DNA of 64,000 bases, taken from NCBI RefSeq assembly GCF_025137375.1, contig NZ_CP073720.1, positions 10,068,501-10,132,500 on the forward strand, given 5' to 3'. The translations under genes and the position numbers were made by a program. The notes under the pieces were generated by a model. It was not told where the DNA came from and did no database searches. It saw only the letters and a list, made by a program, of their open reading frames with translations. This DNA comes from Dactylosporangium fulvum. Lineage in GTDB: Bacteria > Actinomycetota > Actinomycetes > Mycobacteriales > Micromonosporaceae. Below, one piece after another: positions 8,490-19,000 of this stretch. Position 1 is the first letter of the stretch. Each line of letters starts with the position of its first letter.

Positions 8490-9379
8490 GCGGGTTTCAC
8501 CCCGGCCGGTGTGACGGTGGCACGGCCTCGCGCCAGCAGGACCAGCAGCATCGCGCCGAACAGGGCGAACGGTGCGATCTGCGGGGCGAGCTGGACGCCG
8601 ACGGTCTGCACCTGCCCAACAAGCAGGGCGGCGCCGAGCGTCGCCGGGACGGAGCCGGCACCGCCGAGCACGACGACGATCAACGACAGGATCAGCACGG
8701 TGGTGTCCACGCCGGGGGCGGGGCCCAGCAGCGGCGCGCCGAGCACCCCGGCGGTGACGGCCAGGGCCCCGCCGCAGGCCAGGGCCGCGACGCGGACCCG
8801 GCCGGTGCGGATACCGGTGGCGGCGGCCATGCCGGGATCGGCGACGGTCGCTTGCAGCATCAGCCCGGCCGTGGTGCGGCGTACCGTCCAGTGCAGGACG
8901 ACGGCGATGACCGTGGCGACCGCGATGAACACGAGCCGGTACACCGGATAGCCGTGACCGCCGAGCTGTACCCGGCCCGCCAGTACGTCAGGAGGTTCCG
9001 CCGGGAGCGGGACGGCGCCGAAGCCGGTGGTGAAGCCGTCAGCGGCGAGGAAAGCGAGCCCGATCGTCACCAGCGCCTGTTCGAGGTGGCCCGCACCCGG
9101 GCCCGCACTGGCGAGGGGACGCAGCAGCCCGGCAAGCGTGGCGCCGCCGCCGGCGCCGGCCACCGCCCCGGCTGTCAAGGCCACGGCCAGCCCGAGCATG
9201 GTCCCGTCGGTGAGTAGATACGCGAGGTAGGCGCCGGCCAGGTACAACGTGCCGTGGGCCAGGTTGAGCACGTCCATCACGCCGAACGTCAACGCCAGGC
9301 CAGCGGCCACGGTGAACAGCAGCAGCCCGAACGCCACCCCGTCCACCGCGGTCACCGCGACCGTCCCCACCTGCCCCAC
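8486..9379 (-). CDS. Branched-chain amino acid/amide ABC permease (LivH type)
   Basis: A 297-residue membrane subunit pairing with the LivM-type permease. The LivH hallmark near the N-terminus, LTFGVMDVLNLAHGTLYLAGAY without its last residues, is clear, and about eight hydrophobic helices follow, ending in APFALFGAMLLVLLARG. It overlaps livM by four bases. The initiating GTG has only a weak ribosome site and the gene lies 57 bp downstream of the methyltransferase stop, so it probably relies on read-through from the upstream operon genes. Confidence 0.9.
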   Translation of the reverse strand: MGQVGTVAVTAVDGVAFGLLLFTVAAGLALTFGVMDVLNLAHGTLYLAGAYLAYLLTDGTMLGLAVALTAGAVAGAGGGATLAGLLRPLASAGPGAGHLEQALVTIGLAFLAADGFTTGFGAVPLPAEPPDVLAGRVQLGGHGYPVYRLVFIAVATVIAVVLHWTVRRTTAGLMLQATVADPGMAAATGIRTGRVRVAALACGGALAVTAGVLGAPLLGPAPGVDTTVLILSLIVVVLGGAGSVPATLGAALLVGQVQTVGVQLAPQIAPFALFGAMLLVLLARGRATVTPAGVKPA

Positions 9380-9436
9380 GACCCCTGGTCCCTTTCCGCT
9401 CGGTGTTCCTGCCGGACCCTGCTGGCCCCCTGCCGG

Positions 9437-10267
9437 TTACTGTTCGGGGCGGCGGCCGATGGCGGTGACCATCGGGTAGGACCAGGCGACGGTGGCCGGG
9501 TCGGCCATGCCCTCGCGCAGCACGGCGAGCTGCTCGGCGGTGACACCACGGCTGAGCAGTGCCGCCTCCATCTGCCGGCTGTTGCACGCGTGTAGCAGGC
9601 AGCCCGCCTCACCGCCGCGCCACAGCTCGTTGTGGACCTTGGCGGTGACGTCGACGAGGCCGGTGTCGAGCATGGCGAGGGGCAGCCGGTTGGCCCAGTC
9701 GGCGGACGCGCCGTTGTCCACGGCGAGGCCGACCAGCGCGGTCTGGAAGGCCAGGAACGCCTCGGCGACGTCGGTGGTGGAACGCAGCAGCATCTCGTCG
9801 AGGCGGCGGCAGTCCCAGTCGGACACGACGAGGACACCACCGGGTTTGAGGGCTGCTGCGGCCCGGCGCAGCAGGTCCTCGCGTTGCGGCAGGTGCATGA
9901 ACAGCAGCCGGGCGTGGACGAGATCGTAGACGTCGGTGCCGAGGTCGACGACGGTGATGTCGGCGATGCGCACGTCGATGAGCTGGTGGGTGCGGATGTG
10001 CCGCGGGTCCTGGTCGACGGCGACGACGAGGCCGCTCGGGCTGACCTGGCCGGCCAGCCACGTCGCGATCGTGCCGGCGCCGGCGCCGAGGTCCAGGCAG
10101 GTCCATCCGCTTTCGACGCCTTCACGGGCGAGGACGTCGGTGGTGTGCCCGTCGAGAATCTCGGCGAGCAGCCGGACCTGTTGCTCGGCGTCGGGGTTGG
10201 CGTTGTCGAACGTGTAGTGGCCCGGCGACGAGGCCGGGGTACCGGTGCCGGTGGTCGTGGTGGTCAT
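9437..10267 (-). CDS. Class I SAM-dependent methyltransferase inside the ABC operon
   Basis: A 276-residue Rossmann-fold methyltransferase. Motif I is LDLGAGAGTIATWLAGQ, an acidic residue follows in VVAVDQDPRHI (SAM ribose contact), and motif IV/post-I regions are ARLLFMHLPQREDLL and LKPGGVLVVSDWD. It resembles the UbiE/methyltransf_25-type enzymes that act on small molecules; the acceptor is unknown. GGAG lies eight bases before the ATG. It starts 19 bp after the binding-protein gene and precedes the permeases, an unusual place for an enzyme in a Liv operon. It may modify the transported compound, but sequence alone does not show this. Confidence 0.85.
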   Translation of the reverse strand: MTTTTTGTGTPASSPGHYTFDNANPDAEQQVRLLAEILDGHTTDVLAREGVESGWTCLDLGAGAGTIATWLAGQVSPSGLVVAVDQDPRHIRTHQLIDVRIADITVVDLGTDVYDLVHARLLFMHLPQREDLLRRAAAALKPGGVLVVSDWDCRRLDEMLLRSTTDVAEAFLAFQTALVGLAVDNGASADWANRLPLAMLDTGLVDVTAKVHNELWRGGEAGCLLHACNSRQMEAALLSRGVTAEQLAVLREGMADPATVAWSYPMVTAIGRRPEQ

Positions 10268-10286
10268 AACGGAACTCCAGACGGGT

Positions 10287-11492
10287 TCAGCTGCCGAGGG
10301 TGGTCAGGTTCTGCACGACGACGTTGGCGCGGGCGCGGCCGTCGTTCTGGACCTCGCGCAGGTACCAAGGCTGGATCGGTGAGTGCGCGGTCCCGAACCG
10401 CCAACTGCCGCGCGGGGAGTCGATCGCGCCGAGCTTGCCGATCGCGGCATTGATCGACTGGCTGGTCGGCTGCTCACCTGCGGCGGCGATGGCGAGGTCG
10501 AGCACGAGGGCGGCGTCGAAGCCGGTGACGTTGTAGATGTTCGGCGCCGCGGAGTACTTCTGCTGGAACGCCGGCGCGAACGCCCGGTTCGCGGGGTTGT
10601 CGACGTTCGCCGCGTAGTTGAGCACCGTACGAACACCGTCTGCGGCTGGGCCCTGCGCCGTCAGCACGGCGCCCTCGGTGAGGAATCCCGCCGCGTAGAG
10701 CGGGATCTTGCCTTTCAACCCAGCCTGTTCGTACTGCTTGACGAAGTCGACCGCGGCGGTGCCGGCGTAGAAGCAGTACACCGCCTTCGCACCGCTGCCG
10801 GTCACCTTGTTCAGGTACGGCAGGAAGTTCGTCGTGGCCGGCCACGGCGTCCAGGCCGGTTTGCCGCCGTCGTTGGCGAGTTTGCCGCCGGCGCCGGTGA
10901 AGGTGTCGACGAACCCGCCGATCTGATCATGCCCACCGACGTAGTCCGGGCCGATCACGTACACCGGCCCGTCAACAGTGGTACGCAGATGCTGAGCGAT
11001 CGCCTGTCCGGTCTCCCGCGACAGCCAGCTGGTGTGCCAGATGTAGGTCAGGTCCGTCAGGGTCGAGGGCCGACCGCCGGTGCCGACGAACGGCACCTTC
11101 TCCTCGGTGACCAAGGTCTTGATCGACTCGACGGAGTCGGCGGTGCCGGTACCGGCGATCGCGACGACCTTGTCCTTGTCGAGGAGCTTCTTCACGGAGT
11201 TCAGCGCGGTCTGCTTGCCTTCGGCCTCGTCGGCGGTGACGACCTCGACGGTGTGGCCGCCGAGCTTGCCGCCGTGGCTGTCGAGGTAGAACTGCCAGCC
11301 GCGGGTCAGGTCGTCGCCGATCGACTTGTACGGGCCGGACTGCGGCACGATCAGCCCGATCTTCAACGGGCCTCCAGCGGGCTGCTGGTCGCCGCTGGCG
11401 GCCGAGCCGGAGCAGCCGGCCAGTGCGGTCACCGCCAGGGCGGCGACTGCGGCCATCAGCGCGGTCGGGTTGCTTGGTCGTCGCGGATGCAA
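10287..11492 (-). CDS. HAAT-family ABC substrate-binding lipoprotein
   Basis: A 401-residue periplasmic-binding-protein type I lipoprotein. It has a basic N-terminus, a hydrophobic stretch and the lipobox LAGC, so the mature protein is anchored by Cys26 outside the membrane. The two-lobed Leu/Ile/Val-binding fold is indicated by LKIGLIVPQSGPYKSIGDD, VAIAGTGTADSVESIK and VPFVGTGGRPST. The VYVIGPDYVGGHDQ hinge and overall shape resemble amide/urea-type binders as much as leucine binders, so the ligand is open. TTG is the start, with AAGGAG seven bases upstream. It follows the cvn GTPase gene by 48 bp on the same strand. Confidence 0.9.
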   Translation of the reverse strand: MHPRRPSNPTALMAAVAALAVTALAGCSGSAASGDQQPAGGPLKIGLIVPQSGPYKSIGDDLTRGWQFYLDSHGGKLGGHTVEVVTADEAEGKQTALNSVKKLLDKDKVVAIAGTGTADSVESIKTLVTEEKVPFVGTGGRPSTLTDLTYIWHTSWLSRETGQAIAQHLRTTVDGPVYVIGPDYVGGHDQIGGFVDTFTGAGGKLANDGGKPAWTPWPATTNFLPYLNKVTGSGAKAVYCFYAGTAAVDFVKQYEQAGLKGKIPLYAAGFLTEGAVLTAQGPAADGVRTVLNYAANVDNPANRAFAPAFQQKYSAAPNIYNVTGFDAALVLDLAIAAAGEQPTSQSINAAIGKLGAIDSPRGSWRFGTAHSPIQPWYLREVQNDGRARANVVVQNLTTLGS

Positions 11493-11540
11493 CGGGGCTC
11501 CTTCGAGAGGTTCGCGGTACGCGGAGGGGTAACCGTGGGT

Positions 11541-12182
11541 TTAGGAGGGGTGGCCGGTCTGGTGCCGGCCGGTCTGCCGCAGGCGCAGCGCGTACTCGAC
11601 GAGCCTGATGAGGCTGTCGCGGACCTGGGTGCGGTCGCGGGCGTCGCAGTGCAGCAGTGGCACCTCGGCGTCGATGTCGAGGGCCTCGCGCAGCTCGGCA
11701 TCGGCGTAGACCGCTGCGTCGGGGAAGGTGTTGCACACGACGACGAACGGCAGCCGGCGGTCGGTGAAAAAGTCGATCGCGGCGTAGGAGTCGTCGATGC
11801 GGCGGGTGTCGGCGAGCACGACCGCGCCGACCGCGCCGCGGACGAGTTCGTCCCACATGAACCAGAACCGGTCCTGCCCCGGGGTGCCGAACAGGTACAG
11901 GATCAGCGCCGGGTCGATGCCGATCCGGCCGAAGTCCATCGCGACCGTGGTCGTTGTCTTCCCCGGTACCGCGCTGGTGTCATCCACGCCGGTGCTGGCC
12001 GCGGTCATGACGGCCTCGGTCCGCAACGGCGGGATCTCAGAAATCGCGGCGACGAACGTGGTCTTGCCGGCACCGAACCCGCCAGCGACGAGAATCTTCG
12101 CCGCGGTCGCCCGGCGGCCGGGTCCGGCGGACGCCAGGTCGGTGGCCGTGGCGGGGGTGGTGTCGCGCGTGGTGCTGGTCAT
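11541..12182 (-). CDS. cvnD: Conservon small GTPase (CvnD-type ATP/GTP-binding protein)
   Basis: A 213-residue Ras-like P-loop protein of the conservon family. The P-loop is VAGGFGAGKTT, switch II is LFGTPGQDRFWFMWD, and the base-recognition strand ends VVVCNTF where other members have NxFxG. These proteins act at the membrane downstream of a CvnA sensor and a Roadblock protein, a bacterial analogue of G-protein signalling. Its ATG overlaps the stop of the Roadblock gene by four bases. In Streptomyces conservons a DUF742 gene (cvnC) normally sits between the two; here there is no room for one. Confidence 0.9.
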   Translation of the reverse strand: MTSTTRDTTPATATDLASAGPGRRATAAKILVAGGFGAGKTTFVAAISEIPPLRTEAVMTAASTGVDDTSAVPGKTTTTVAMDFGRIGIDPALILYLFGTPGQDRFWFMWDELVRGAVGAVVLADTRRIDDSYAAIDFFTDRRLPFVVVCNTFPDAAVYADAELREALDIDAEVPLLHCDARDRTQVRDSLIRLVEYALRLRQTGRHQTGHPS

Positions 12183-12577
12183 GTCCGCTGCGGTACCCGC
12201 TGCTCGGGCGTGAGCACCGGCCCGACGCTGTTGATCAGCATCGCCATCTCGTACGCGACCTGACCCATGTCGCAGTCCTTCGCGGCGAGGACGGTCAGGA
12301 TCGAGCCGTCCCCGATGGCCATGACCACGATCCGGCCGCCGGCCATGTCGACCACGGTCTGCTCCACCGGCGTGGCCCCCATCAGCGAGGCCATCCCGCG
12401 GGTGAGCGCCTCCAGGCCGCTGGTGAACCCGGCGAGCTGGTCGGCGTGCGCGTCTTCGAGGCCGCGGCTCTTGGCCAGCTTCAGCCCGTCGGAGGACACC
12501 GCGACTGCGTGGGCGATACCGCGGACGCCGGTGAGCTGATCGAGCAGGAAGCCCCAGTCGGGGCCGATCGATCTCAT
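12179..12577 (-). CDS. cvnB: Roadblock/LC7-domain protein (CvnB)
   Basis: A 132-residue Roadblock/LC7 protein, related to MglB-type GTPase partners. Recognisable parts are WGFLLDQLTGVRGIAHAVAV, SSDGLKLAKSRGL, and the conserved VVDMAGGRIVVMAIGDGSIL strand pair. AAGGAG lies eight bases before the ATG at 12577; longer in-frame starts upstream are rejected because they overlap the sensor gene. It overlaps both neighbours by four bases, so sensor, Roadblock protein and GTPase are translationally coupled and likely form one complex at the membrane. Confidence 0.92.
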   Translation of the reverse strand: MRSIGPDWGFLLDQLTGVRGIAHAVAVSSDGLKLAKSRGLEDAHADQLAGFTSGLEALTRGMASLMGATPVEQTVVDMAGGRIVVMAIGDGSILTVLAAKDCDMGQVAYEMAMLINSVGPVLTPEQRVPQRT

Positions 12578-15027
12578 TGTGCAGGCTCCTTCACGAGCGC
12601 ATGGAGGGATCGGCGCCCGGCCGCGCCGAGCCCCGTCTGGAACGCCGACATCTGCCGCCGGACCTCGTCCGGATCGCGTCGCACCGGCGTCACCTCTGCT
12701 GGCTGCGTCACGGCCGGGATGAGGCGGGCACCTGCCCGGCGCACGGGCAGTCCGTGCTCGGTCACGTGCTGCGGCGCAGCCCGTCCCGCCTCGGCCGCGG
12801 CCACGGACGCTGCCTGCCAATCCGACGGCACCGCCGGCACACCGCCGCCGTCCGCGCCTTCGGTGAACCACGACGCCCGCACCGACTCGTAGATCCGCAA
12901 CGGCGGCACCTCGGCAGGTGCCCGGACCGCAGCAGCGGGCTGGTCACCCGCGACTGGCGGCCACGACGGCAGCGCCGACGGCAGCGCCAGCGGCCCGGCC
13001 GGTCCTGGCCGGATGGCGGCGACGGCGGGCAGCTCTGCCGTCGGCTGGTTCCCCGCATGGGCAGGTGCGGTCGTGGTGAACAGGGCGGCGGGGACCGTGA
13101 TGTCGACCGAGGTGCCGTGCTGCCACCGTGAGCGCACCTCGACCGTGATGCCGAGCCGCTGTGCGATCCGGCCGACCACAGGCAGTCCCATGTGCTGCGC
13201 GGTCCGCGGATCGGTCAGGTCTGGGCGGGCCACCCGCTGCCGCACCGACGGCAGGTCCTCCTCGCGGATGCCGACGCCCTCGTCGCTGACCTGGATGTGC
13301 AGCTGGTCGCCGACCCGCCAGCCTTCCAGCGCCACCGGTGTCAGCGGCGGGGAGAACGTGGCGGCGTTGTCCAGCAGCTCGGCAAGCAGGTGCACCAGGT
13401 CAGGGGCCGCCTGCGCCACGACGGCCACGCCCGGGTCAGCGCCGCGCAGGTCCACCCGCTGGTAGTCATCGATCTCACCGATCGCCGCGCGCAGCAGGTC
13501 CGGCAGCGGCACCGCCGCTGGCACGCTGCGGCCCGCGCCGGTGCCGGACAGCACCTGCAAACTGGCGATCAGCCGGCGGATCAGCGTCGCGACATGATCG
13601 AGTTCGAACAGCTGCGCCAGCCGATCCGGATCCTCCTCGTGCCGCTCCAGCTGGTCCAGACTCGCGATCATCCGGTCGACCCGCCGCTGCAGCCGCCGCG
13701 ACAACGCCTCGAAGATCGCCGCCACCGATGCCCGGATGGCGACCTGCTCACCGGCGATCCGCACCGCCTCGGCCACCACCGTGTTGAACGCCGCCGCGAC
13801 CTGACCGACCTCGTCCCGGCCGTCCACCGGCAGCGGCTCGGCCGCCCGTCGCATCGCCTCGATCGCCGCGGCCAGGTCCGCGCCGCCGGACTCCACCACG
13901 CTCACCATGCTGGGCAGCTGGTGCCCGGCGATACGTTCCGCGCCCGCCCGCAGCCTCGTCAATGACGCGGCCAGGGACCGCGCGACCCACCACCCCAGAG
14001 CCACGACCGCGATCAAGGCCGCCAGCACGACCGTGCTCAGCAGCACGACCGAGCGCCGCTGCTGGTCGCGTTCGCCGGTGACCGCGCCGAGCAGCGCACC
14101 GTCGAGGTCGGCCTCCACGGCGTGCATCGCGGCCATCCGGGCACCGACCGCCTCCACCCAGCCGGCCGCATCCGTATCCAGCCGCAACGCCTCGCCGGGA
14201 CCGGCCCGCAATACGACGCCCTGCAGGCGCTCCGCGCGCAGCACCTGCTCACCGCCGACCCGGGCGGTCAGCGCCGTCTGCCAGCCCGCCGGGGCGAGAT
14301 CCCGAAACGCCTGCGTCGCCTCGACGAACCCGGCGTCCGCGGCGAGGACCTCCTGCTGCCCGGCCGGGGTCAACGCCCCGACGTCAACGGCGCGGACCCC
14401 GGCGACCTGCAGCAGGCCCAGCGACTCCACCGCCTGGGACAGCGTCGCGCTGGCCCGCAGACCGTTCGCCGTCGCCGCGTCCACGCCGGCCTGGCTCAAC
14501 CCCTGCCGATACGCCACAAGGTCGGCGATGACCGCCCGATACCGAAACAGCGCCAGGCTGGCCCGCACGTCCGGCGCGGACTGCACCTGCTGCCGCAACC
14601 CGGGCAACGCCGCCAACTGCGTCACGACCCGGTCAGCCGGCGCCACGAGACCATCCGGCAGCCGAACCGCCGCCCGCGCCGCCCGGAACCGCTCAGCCGC
14701 CGCATCGGTACCAGCAGTCCGTTTCCGGTACTCCTCCACCGCCGCCGGCCCACCGCCCCGGGTGAACACCAGCGCCGCGCCGGCCCGCTCCCGCTGCAGT
14801 TGCCCCGCCAGGTCACCGGCCGCACCGCCCAGGGCCACCAGTTGCCGGGCCTGCTCGCCGCGCATCGCCCCGGACGCCGCCCCGACCGCGATCACCCCGG
14901 CCAAGGCCAGGACGGCGACCACCGGCAGCGTGAGGATCAGCGCGAGCTTCACCCGGATCCGGCGGTCCCGCAGCCGCCATCCACGCCGCCGCGGCGACGG
15001 CATCGGCTCCGGCTGGTGATGGCTCAT
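12574..15027 (-). CDS. cvnA: NIT-domain membrane sensor with histidine-kinase-type ATPase (CvnA)
   Basis: An 817-residue sensor heading the operon. An arginine-rich N-terminus leads to a first membrane helix at about residues 26-50 and an extracytoplasmic helical region of nitrate/nitrite-sensing (NIT) type to about 325. A second helix (VVLLSTVVLAALIAVVALGW) spans about 327-346, then come a HAMP linker, a coiled segment and a GHKL ATPase with LLDNAATFSPP (N box) and VSDEGVGIREEDLP (G1 box). A phosphoacceptor His motif of the usual type is not obvious, as in other conservon sensors. The long Pro/Ala-rich tail past residue 640 is low complexity. The ATG at 15027 is chosen because upstream in-frame sequence looks non-coding; its ribosome site is weak. 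Confidence 0.85.
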   Translation of the reverse strand: MSHHQPEPMPSPRRRGWRLRDRRIRVKLALILTLPVVAVLALAGVIAVGAASGAMRGEQARQLVALGGAAGDLAGQLQRERAGAALVFTRGGGPAAVEEYRKRTAGTDAAAERFRAARAAVRLPDGLVAPADRVVTQLAALPGLRQQVQSAPDVRASLALFRYRAVIADLVAYRQGLSQAGVDAATANGLRASATLSQAVESLGLLQVAGVRAVDVGALTPAGQQEVLAADAGFVEATQAFRDLAPAGWQTALTARVGGEQVLRAERLQGVVLRAGPGEALRLDTDAAGWVEAVGARMAAMHAVEADLDGALLGAVTGERDQQRRSVVLLSTVVLAALIAVVALGWWVARSLAASLTRLRAGAERIAGHQLPSMVSVVESGGADLAAAIEAMRRAAEPLPVDGRDEVGQVAAAFNTVVAEAVRIAGEQVAIRASVAAIFEALSRRLQRRVDRMIASLDQLERHEEDPDRLAQLFELDHVATLIRRLIASLQVLSGTGAGRSVPAAVPLPDLLRAAIGEIDDYQRVDLRGADPGVAVVAQAAPDLVHLLAELLDNAATFSPPLTPVALEGWRVGDQLHIQVSDEGVGIREEDLPSVRQRVARPDLTDPRTAQHMGLPVVGRIAQRLGITVEVRSRWQHGTSVDITVPAALFTTTAPAHAGNQPTAELPAVAAIRPGPAGPLALPSALPSWPPVAGDQPAAAVRAPAEVPPLRIYESVRASWFTEGADGGGVPAVPSDWQAASVAAAEAGRAAPQHVTEHGLPVRRAGARLIPAVTQPAEVTPVRRDPDEVRRQMSAFQTGLGAAGRRSLHALVKEPAQ

Positions 15028-16037
15028 CGCGCACCCACCAACGGCCGGTGGTGGCCTTCGCCAGTCGCGGGCGACGTGACGGGCCGACGGGCTGGGAACG
15101 ACGGGTCGAGCACCGGCAGGCCGCACGACCGTGCGTCGTGCCGGGCCGTCCACCGCTGCACCCACGAGCCGCTACTGGCCGCGATCAGCCGCTCCGCCAG
15201 TGGCCGTACCCGACAGCAACCGCATCGGCCTGCCCGGTATCCGGCGTCGACGCATCGACCGTCGTGCAGCAGATCTTCGCGGTGGCGTGCAGCCAGCGCG
15301 ACTCCGTGCGACCACGGCGCTGCATCGGCAACGGTGGCGGGCGGGCGTGGTGCGTCGGATGCGACCGTGCGCATCAAGGGCAACCTCTCCTGCGATCGAT
15401 GTGGTCAATGGCGGTTCGGGAGGCGGTGACGTGCCCCGATTGGTCACGGCTGCAGCCATGGTGGACATGTCCACCGAACGTCTCCCTGTCGAACGTTGAG
15501 ATGTCCGGGGTGGTGCATGGGCATAAAGCCCGACCTGTCGTCTCGTCCACGTGGCCGTGCAGGCGGAAACGCCAGCGACGTGAGCCCGCGCTGGCCGCAG
15601 CCGATAGACCAGGCATGACCAAAGTGGTGCGAGCGCTGCACGCGCCGGCCGACATTCATTTGGTCAAATCCCTCGGGGTCGCCAGGCATTTGCGGCGGTA
15701 CAAGCGACGCACTCGCTGCCGTGGGCGCTCGCGGCGATCGGCGCGCGACCGCAAGCGGTGTTGGCCATGCCGCCAAAACCGTGCGTCGTGCGCCGGTGAA
15801 GCCTGGGCATCACAGGTGCTCTCCCGTTGTCCGACGAACCAAGGGTTCCGGGCGTCGGTACATCGCCGAGCGACATTTGGTACACGCACCAGCCGGCCGG
15901 ATCTTTTATCGCCGACCGACCAGCCGGGCGGCGACGTACTGTGGCCATCGTGCGACTCATCAGTTCATCGCCGGGCAGGCGATCCGAGCACGATGCTGCC
16001 GGATATGCCCGGAACCTGTCTGTTGAGGGTGGATGAT
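15028..16037. other. Divergent intergenic region, no gene seen
   Basis: About 1 kb separates the cvn operon (minus) from the SARP regulator (plus). The plus frame of the regulator stays open upstream to 15048, but that stretch has no SARP homology and poor codon bias, so it is not coding. Both promoters must lie here; I could not pick out a convincing -35/-10 pair. Base composition is somewhat lower in GC between 15500 and 16000 than in the flanking genes. Confidence 0.5.
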
Positions 16038-19000
16038 ATGCGTTTCGGGGTGCTCGGCCCGCTCACGGTATGGGCGGACGACGGGCGCACGGTCTCCGTG
16101 CCCGGCGCGAAGGTCCGGGCATTGCTCGCGGCACTACTGGTGCGAGCGGGGCAACCGGTGACGACGGATCGCCTCGTCGATGAGCTGTGGGGCGACAACC
16201 CGCCGGGCAACCCGGCGGCGGCGCTCGCCGTCAAGGTGTCACAGCTGCGCAAGGCGCTTGACGACACCGAACCCGGCAGCCGGGCGCTCATCGGGTCCGG
16301 GCCGGCCGGGTTCACGCTCCACGCCCGCTCGGTCGACGCGGTCGAGTTCGCCGCCCTGCTCACCAGGGCAGCCGACGAACCGCGGGCGGACGCCCGCGCC
16401 GTGCTGCTCAACGACGCACTCGCGCTCTGGCGCGGGCCCGCCTACGCCGACCACCACGACGAGACGTTCGCCGAGGTCGCTGTGGCCCGCTTGGAGGAAC
16501 AGCGGCTGACAGCCATCGACGACCGGGCCGAGGCATACCTCGCGCTGGGCCGGCACGCCGCGGTCGCCGACTCCCTGGCCGACGTGGTGACCGAGAACCC
16601 GCTGCGCGAGCGGACCCGGGGGCTGCGCATGCTGGCCCTCTACCGGTCCGGTCGGCAGACCGAGGCACTCGAGGCGTACGCCGAACTTCGATCCCACCTG
16701 GTCGAGGATCTCGGAGTCGAACCAGGACCCGAGATCGCGGCGCTCCATCAGGCGGTCCTGGCCCAGGATCCGGCGCTCGACGCGCCCCCGACAGCATTAC
16801 CGGCACCGCAACCGACGAGCAACCTTCCCGCCCCGGTCACCGAGTTGTTCGGCCGCGACGAGGCCATCATCGAGGTCACCGACCTGGTTCACGCGAACCG
16901 GCTGGTCGCGTTGACCGGTCCAGGCGGCGTGGGCAAGACCCGGCTCGCGCTCGAGGCGGCGCGTCACGCACAACCGGCCTTCCCCGATGGAGCATGGCTG
17001 GTCGAACTCGCCGCCGTCGACGAGGGCGAAGACGCGGTCGTCGACACAGTGATCACCACGCTGGGCCTTCGAGACACCGCGGCTGGGGCCACACCTCCCG
17101 TCGACCGGCTCGCCGCCGCGCTCCGGCCCCGCCGGATGCTGCTCCTGCTCGACAACTGCGAGCACCTCATCACCGACGCCGCTGCCGTGGCGACCCGGCT
17201 GCTGCACGCGGCGCCGGATCTTGTGGTTCTCGCTACCAGCCGTGAGCCGCTCAACGTGCCCGGCGAAGTCGTCTGGCCGGTGCCGCCGCTGGACCTGCCG
17301 GAGGCCACCGACGACCCAGGAGGCTCCAGCGCGGTACAACTGTTCGTGGCCCGCGCCGCAGCCGCCAACAGGGGGTTCGTCCTCGACCCGTCCAACTCCG
17401 GATTGATCGCCGCCCTCTGCCGGCGCCTTGACGGCCTCCCACTGGCGCTCGAGCTTGCCGCGACCCGGGTGCGCGGTCTGGGCATCCAGCGACTCGTTGC
17501 CGGCCTCGACGACAGGTTCCGCCTGCTGGCGCCCGGACACCGCGGCGGCCAGCCCCGCCACCAAACGCTGACCGCGACCATCGACTGGAGCTGGCGGCTG
17601 CTGACCGCACCCGAACGCATCGTCCTGCGCCGCCTTGCCGTCCATGCCGACGGCTGCACACTCGAAGCCGCCGAAGCGATCTGCGCCGCCGGCGACATCG
17701 GCCCGCACGACGTGCCGGATCTGCTCGCCCGCCTCGTCGACCGGTCGTTGGTGGCGCGCGTCGAACGCAACACCTACGCGCCCCGCTACCGGCTGTTGGA
17801 GTCCGTCGCCGCGTACTGCCTCGACCGCCTCCGCGAAACCGACGACCTCGGCCCGACCCGGCAGCACCACCTTCACTACTACATCGCGCTGGCGGAGAAG
17901 GCCGAACCCCTGGTGCGGGGACCCGACCAGGCACACTGGCTGCACATCCTCGACGCCGAGGCGGCCAACCTGAGGACCGCCCTGGATTTCGCCATCCGCG
18001 AGCGGGCCGGCGAGGCCGTTTTGCGACTCGTCAACGCGCTCGCCTGGTACTGGTTCCTTCGTGGCCGCCTCGGCGAGGCCCACCGTGCGATGCGTACCGC
18101 ACTGGCCGCCGTCACCGAACCGAGCTCCGTTTCGGCGCGGGCCACGGCCACCGCATGGGAGGCCGGCTTCGCCTTCCTGCTCGGTGACGTGAGCGATTGG
18201 CCCGCCCGCCACGAAGCGGCGCTGCGCGAGTTCGACGACGCTGCCGACGACGACGCCTACGCACGCGCCGCATGGTTCCTCGCCTACGCCGAAATCGACC
18301 TCGGCGACGTCACCGCGACCGAGACCCTGCTGAACGACACCCTGTCCCGCTTCGACAAAACCGACGACATGTGGGGCACGGCCGCGACCCTCACGCTGCT
18401 GGCCAAACTCGCCTACATCCGCGGTGACGCCGAGACGGTCGCCCGCGACGGCACCCGCGCCGCCGCACTCTTCCGCCGACTCGGTGACCGCTGGGGCATG
18501 ATCCAGGCCACCGGGTGGCTCGGGGCGCACGCCGCTCTGGGCGGTGAATATGACACCGCTGTCGCGCTGCACACCGAAGGACTCGGCATCGCCCGCGAAC
18601 TCGGCCTGTGGGCCGACGTCGCCGGCCACCTCGGTTGGCTGGGCTGGATCGCCATGGAACGCGGCAACTATCCGGAGGCCCGGTTATACAACAGCCAAGC
18701 TCTCGCGCTCGCCGAGCAACAGGGAGCACCCCTGCTCGCTACCTTCGCGACCATGGGCCTGGCCTGGACAGCCCGTCGTACCGGTGACTACGACAGCGCC
18801 ACGAGACACCTCCGCTCGCTACTCGACGCCGCAGTCGACCGCGACACCGAAGCGGGCCAACCCCTCTACGTCCCCAGCGTCCTCGTCGAGCTGGGCCACA
18901 TCGCCGAGCGCCGCGGCGACCTGACCACGGCAGCCGAACACCACCGTGAAGCGCTGCGGGTCGCACGGAAGCTCGGCGGCGCCCGCGACATCTCGGCCGC

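Noticed and set aside
10383..12263. A 626-codon plus-strand frame across the binding-protein and GTPase genes
   Set aside because: Antisense to two well-supported genes; no recognisable domain and composition typical of complementary frames.
15048..16037. A 330-residue N-terminal extension of the SARP regulator
   Set aside because: The frame is open but lacks homology and codon bias; SARP proteins start at the winged helix, which begins at 16038 after a good ribosome site.
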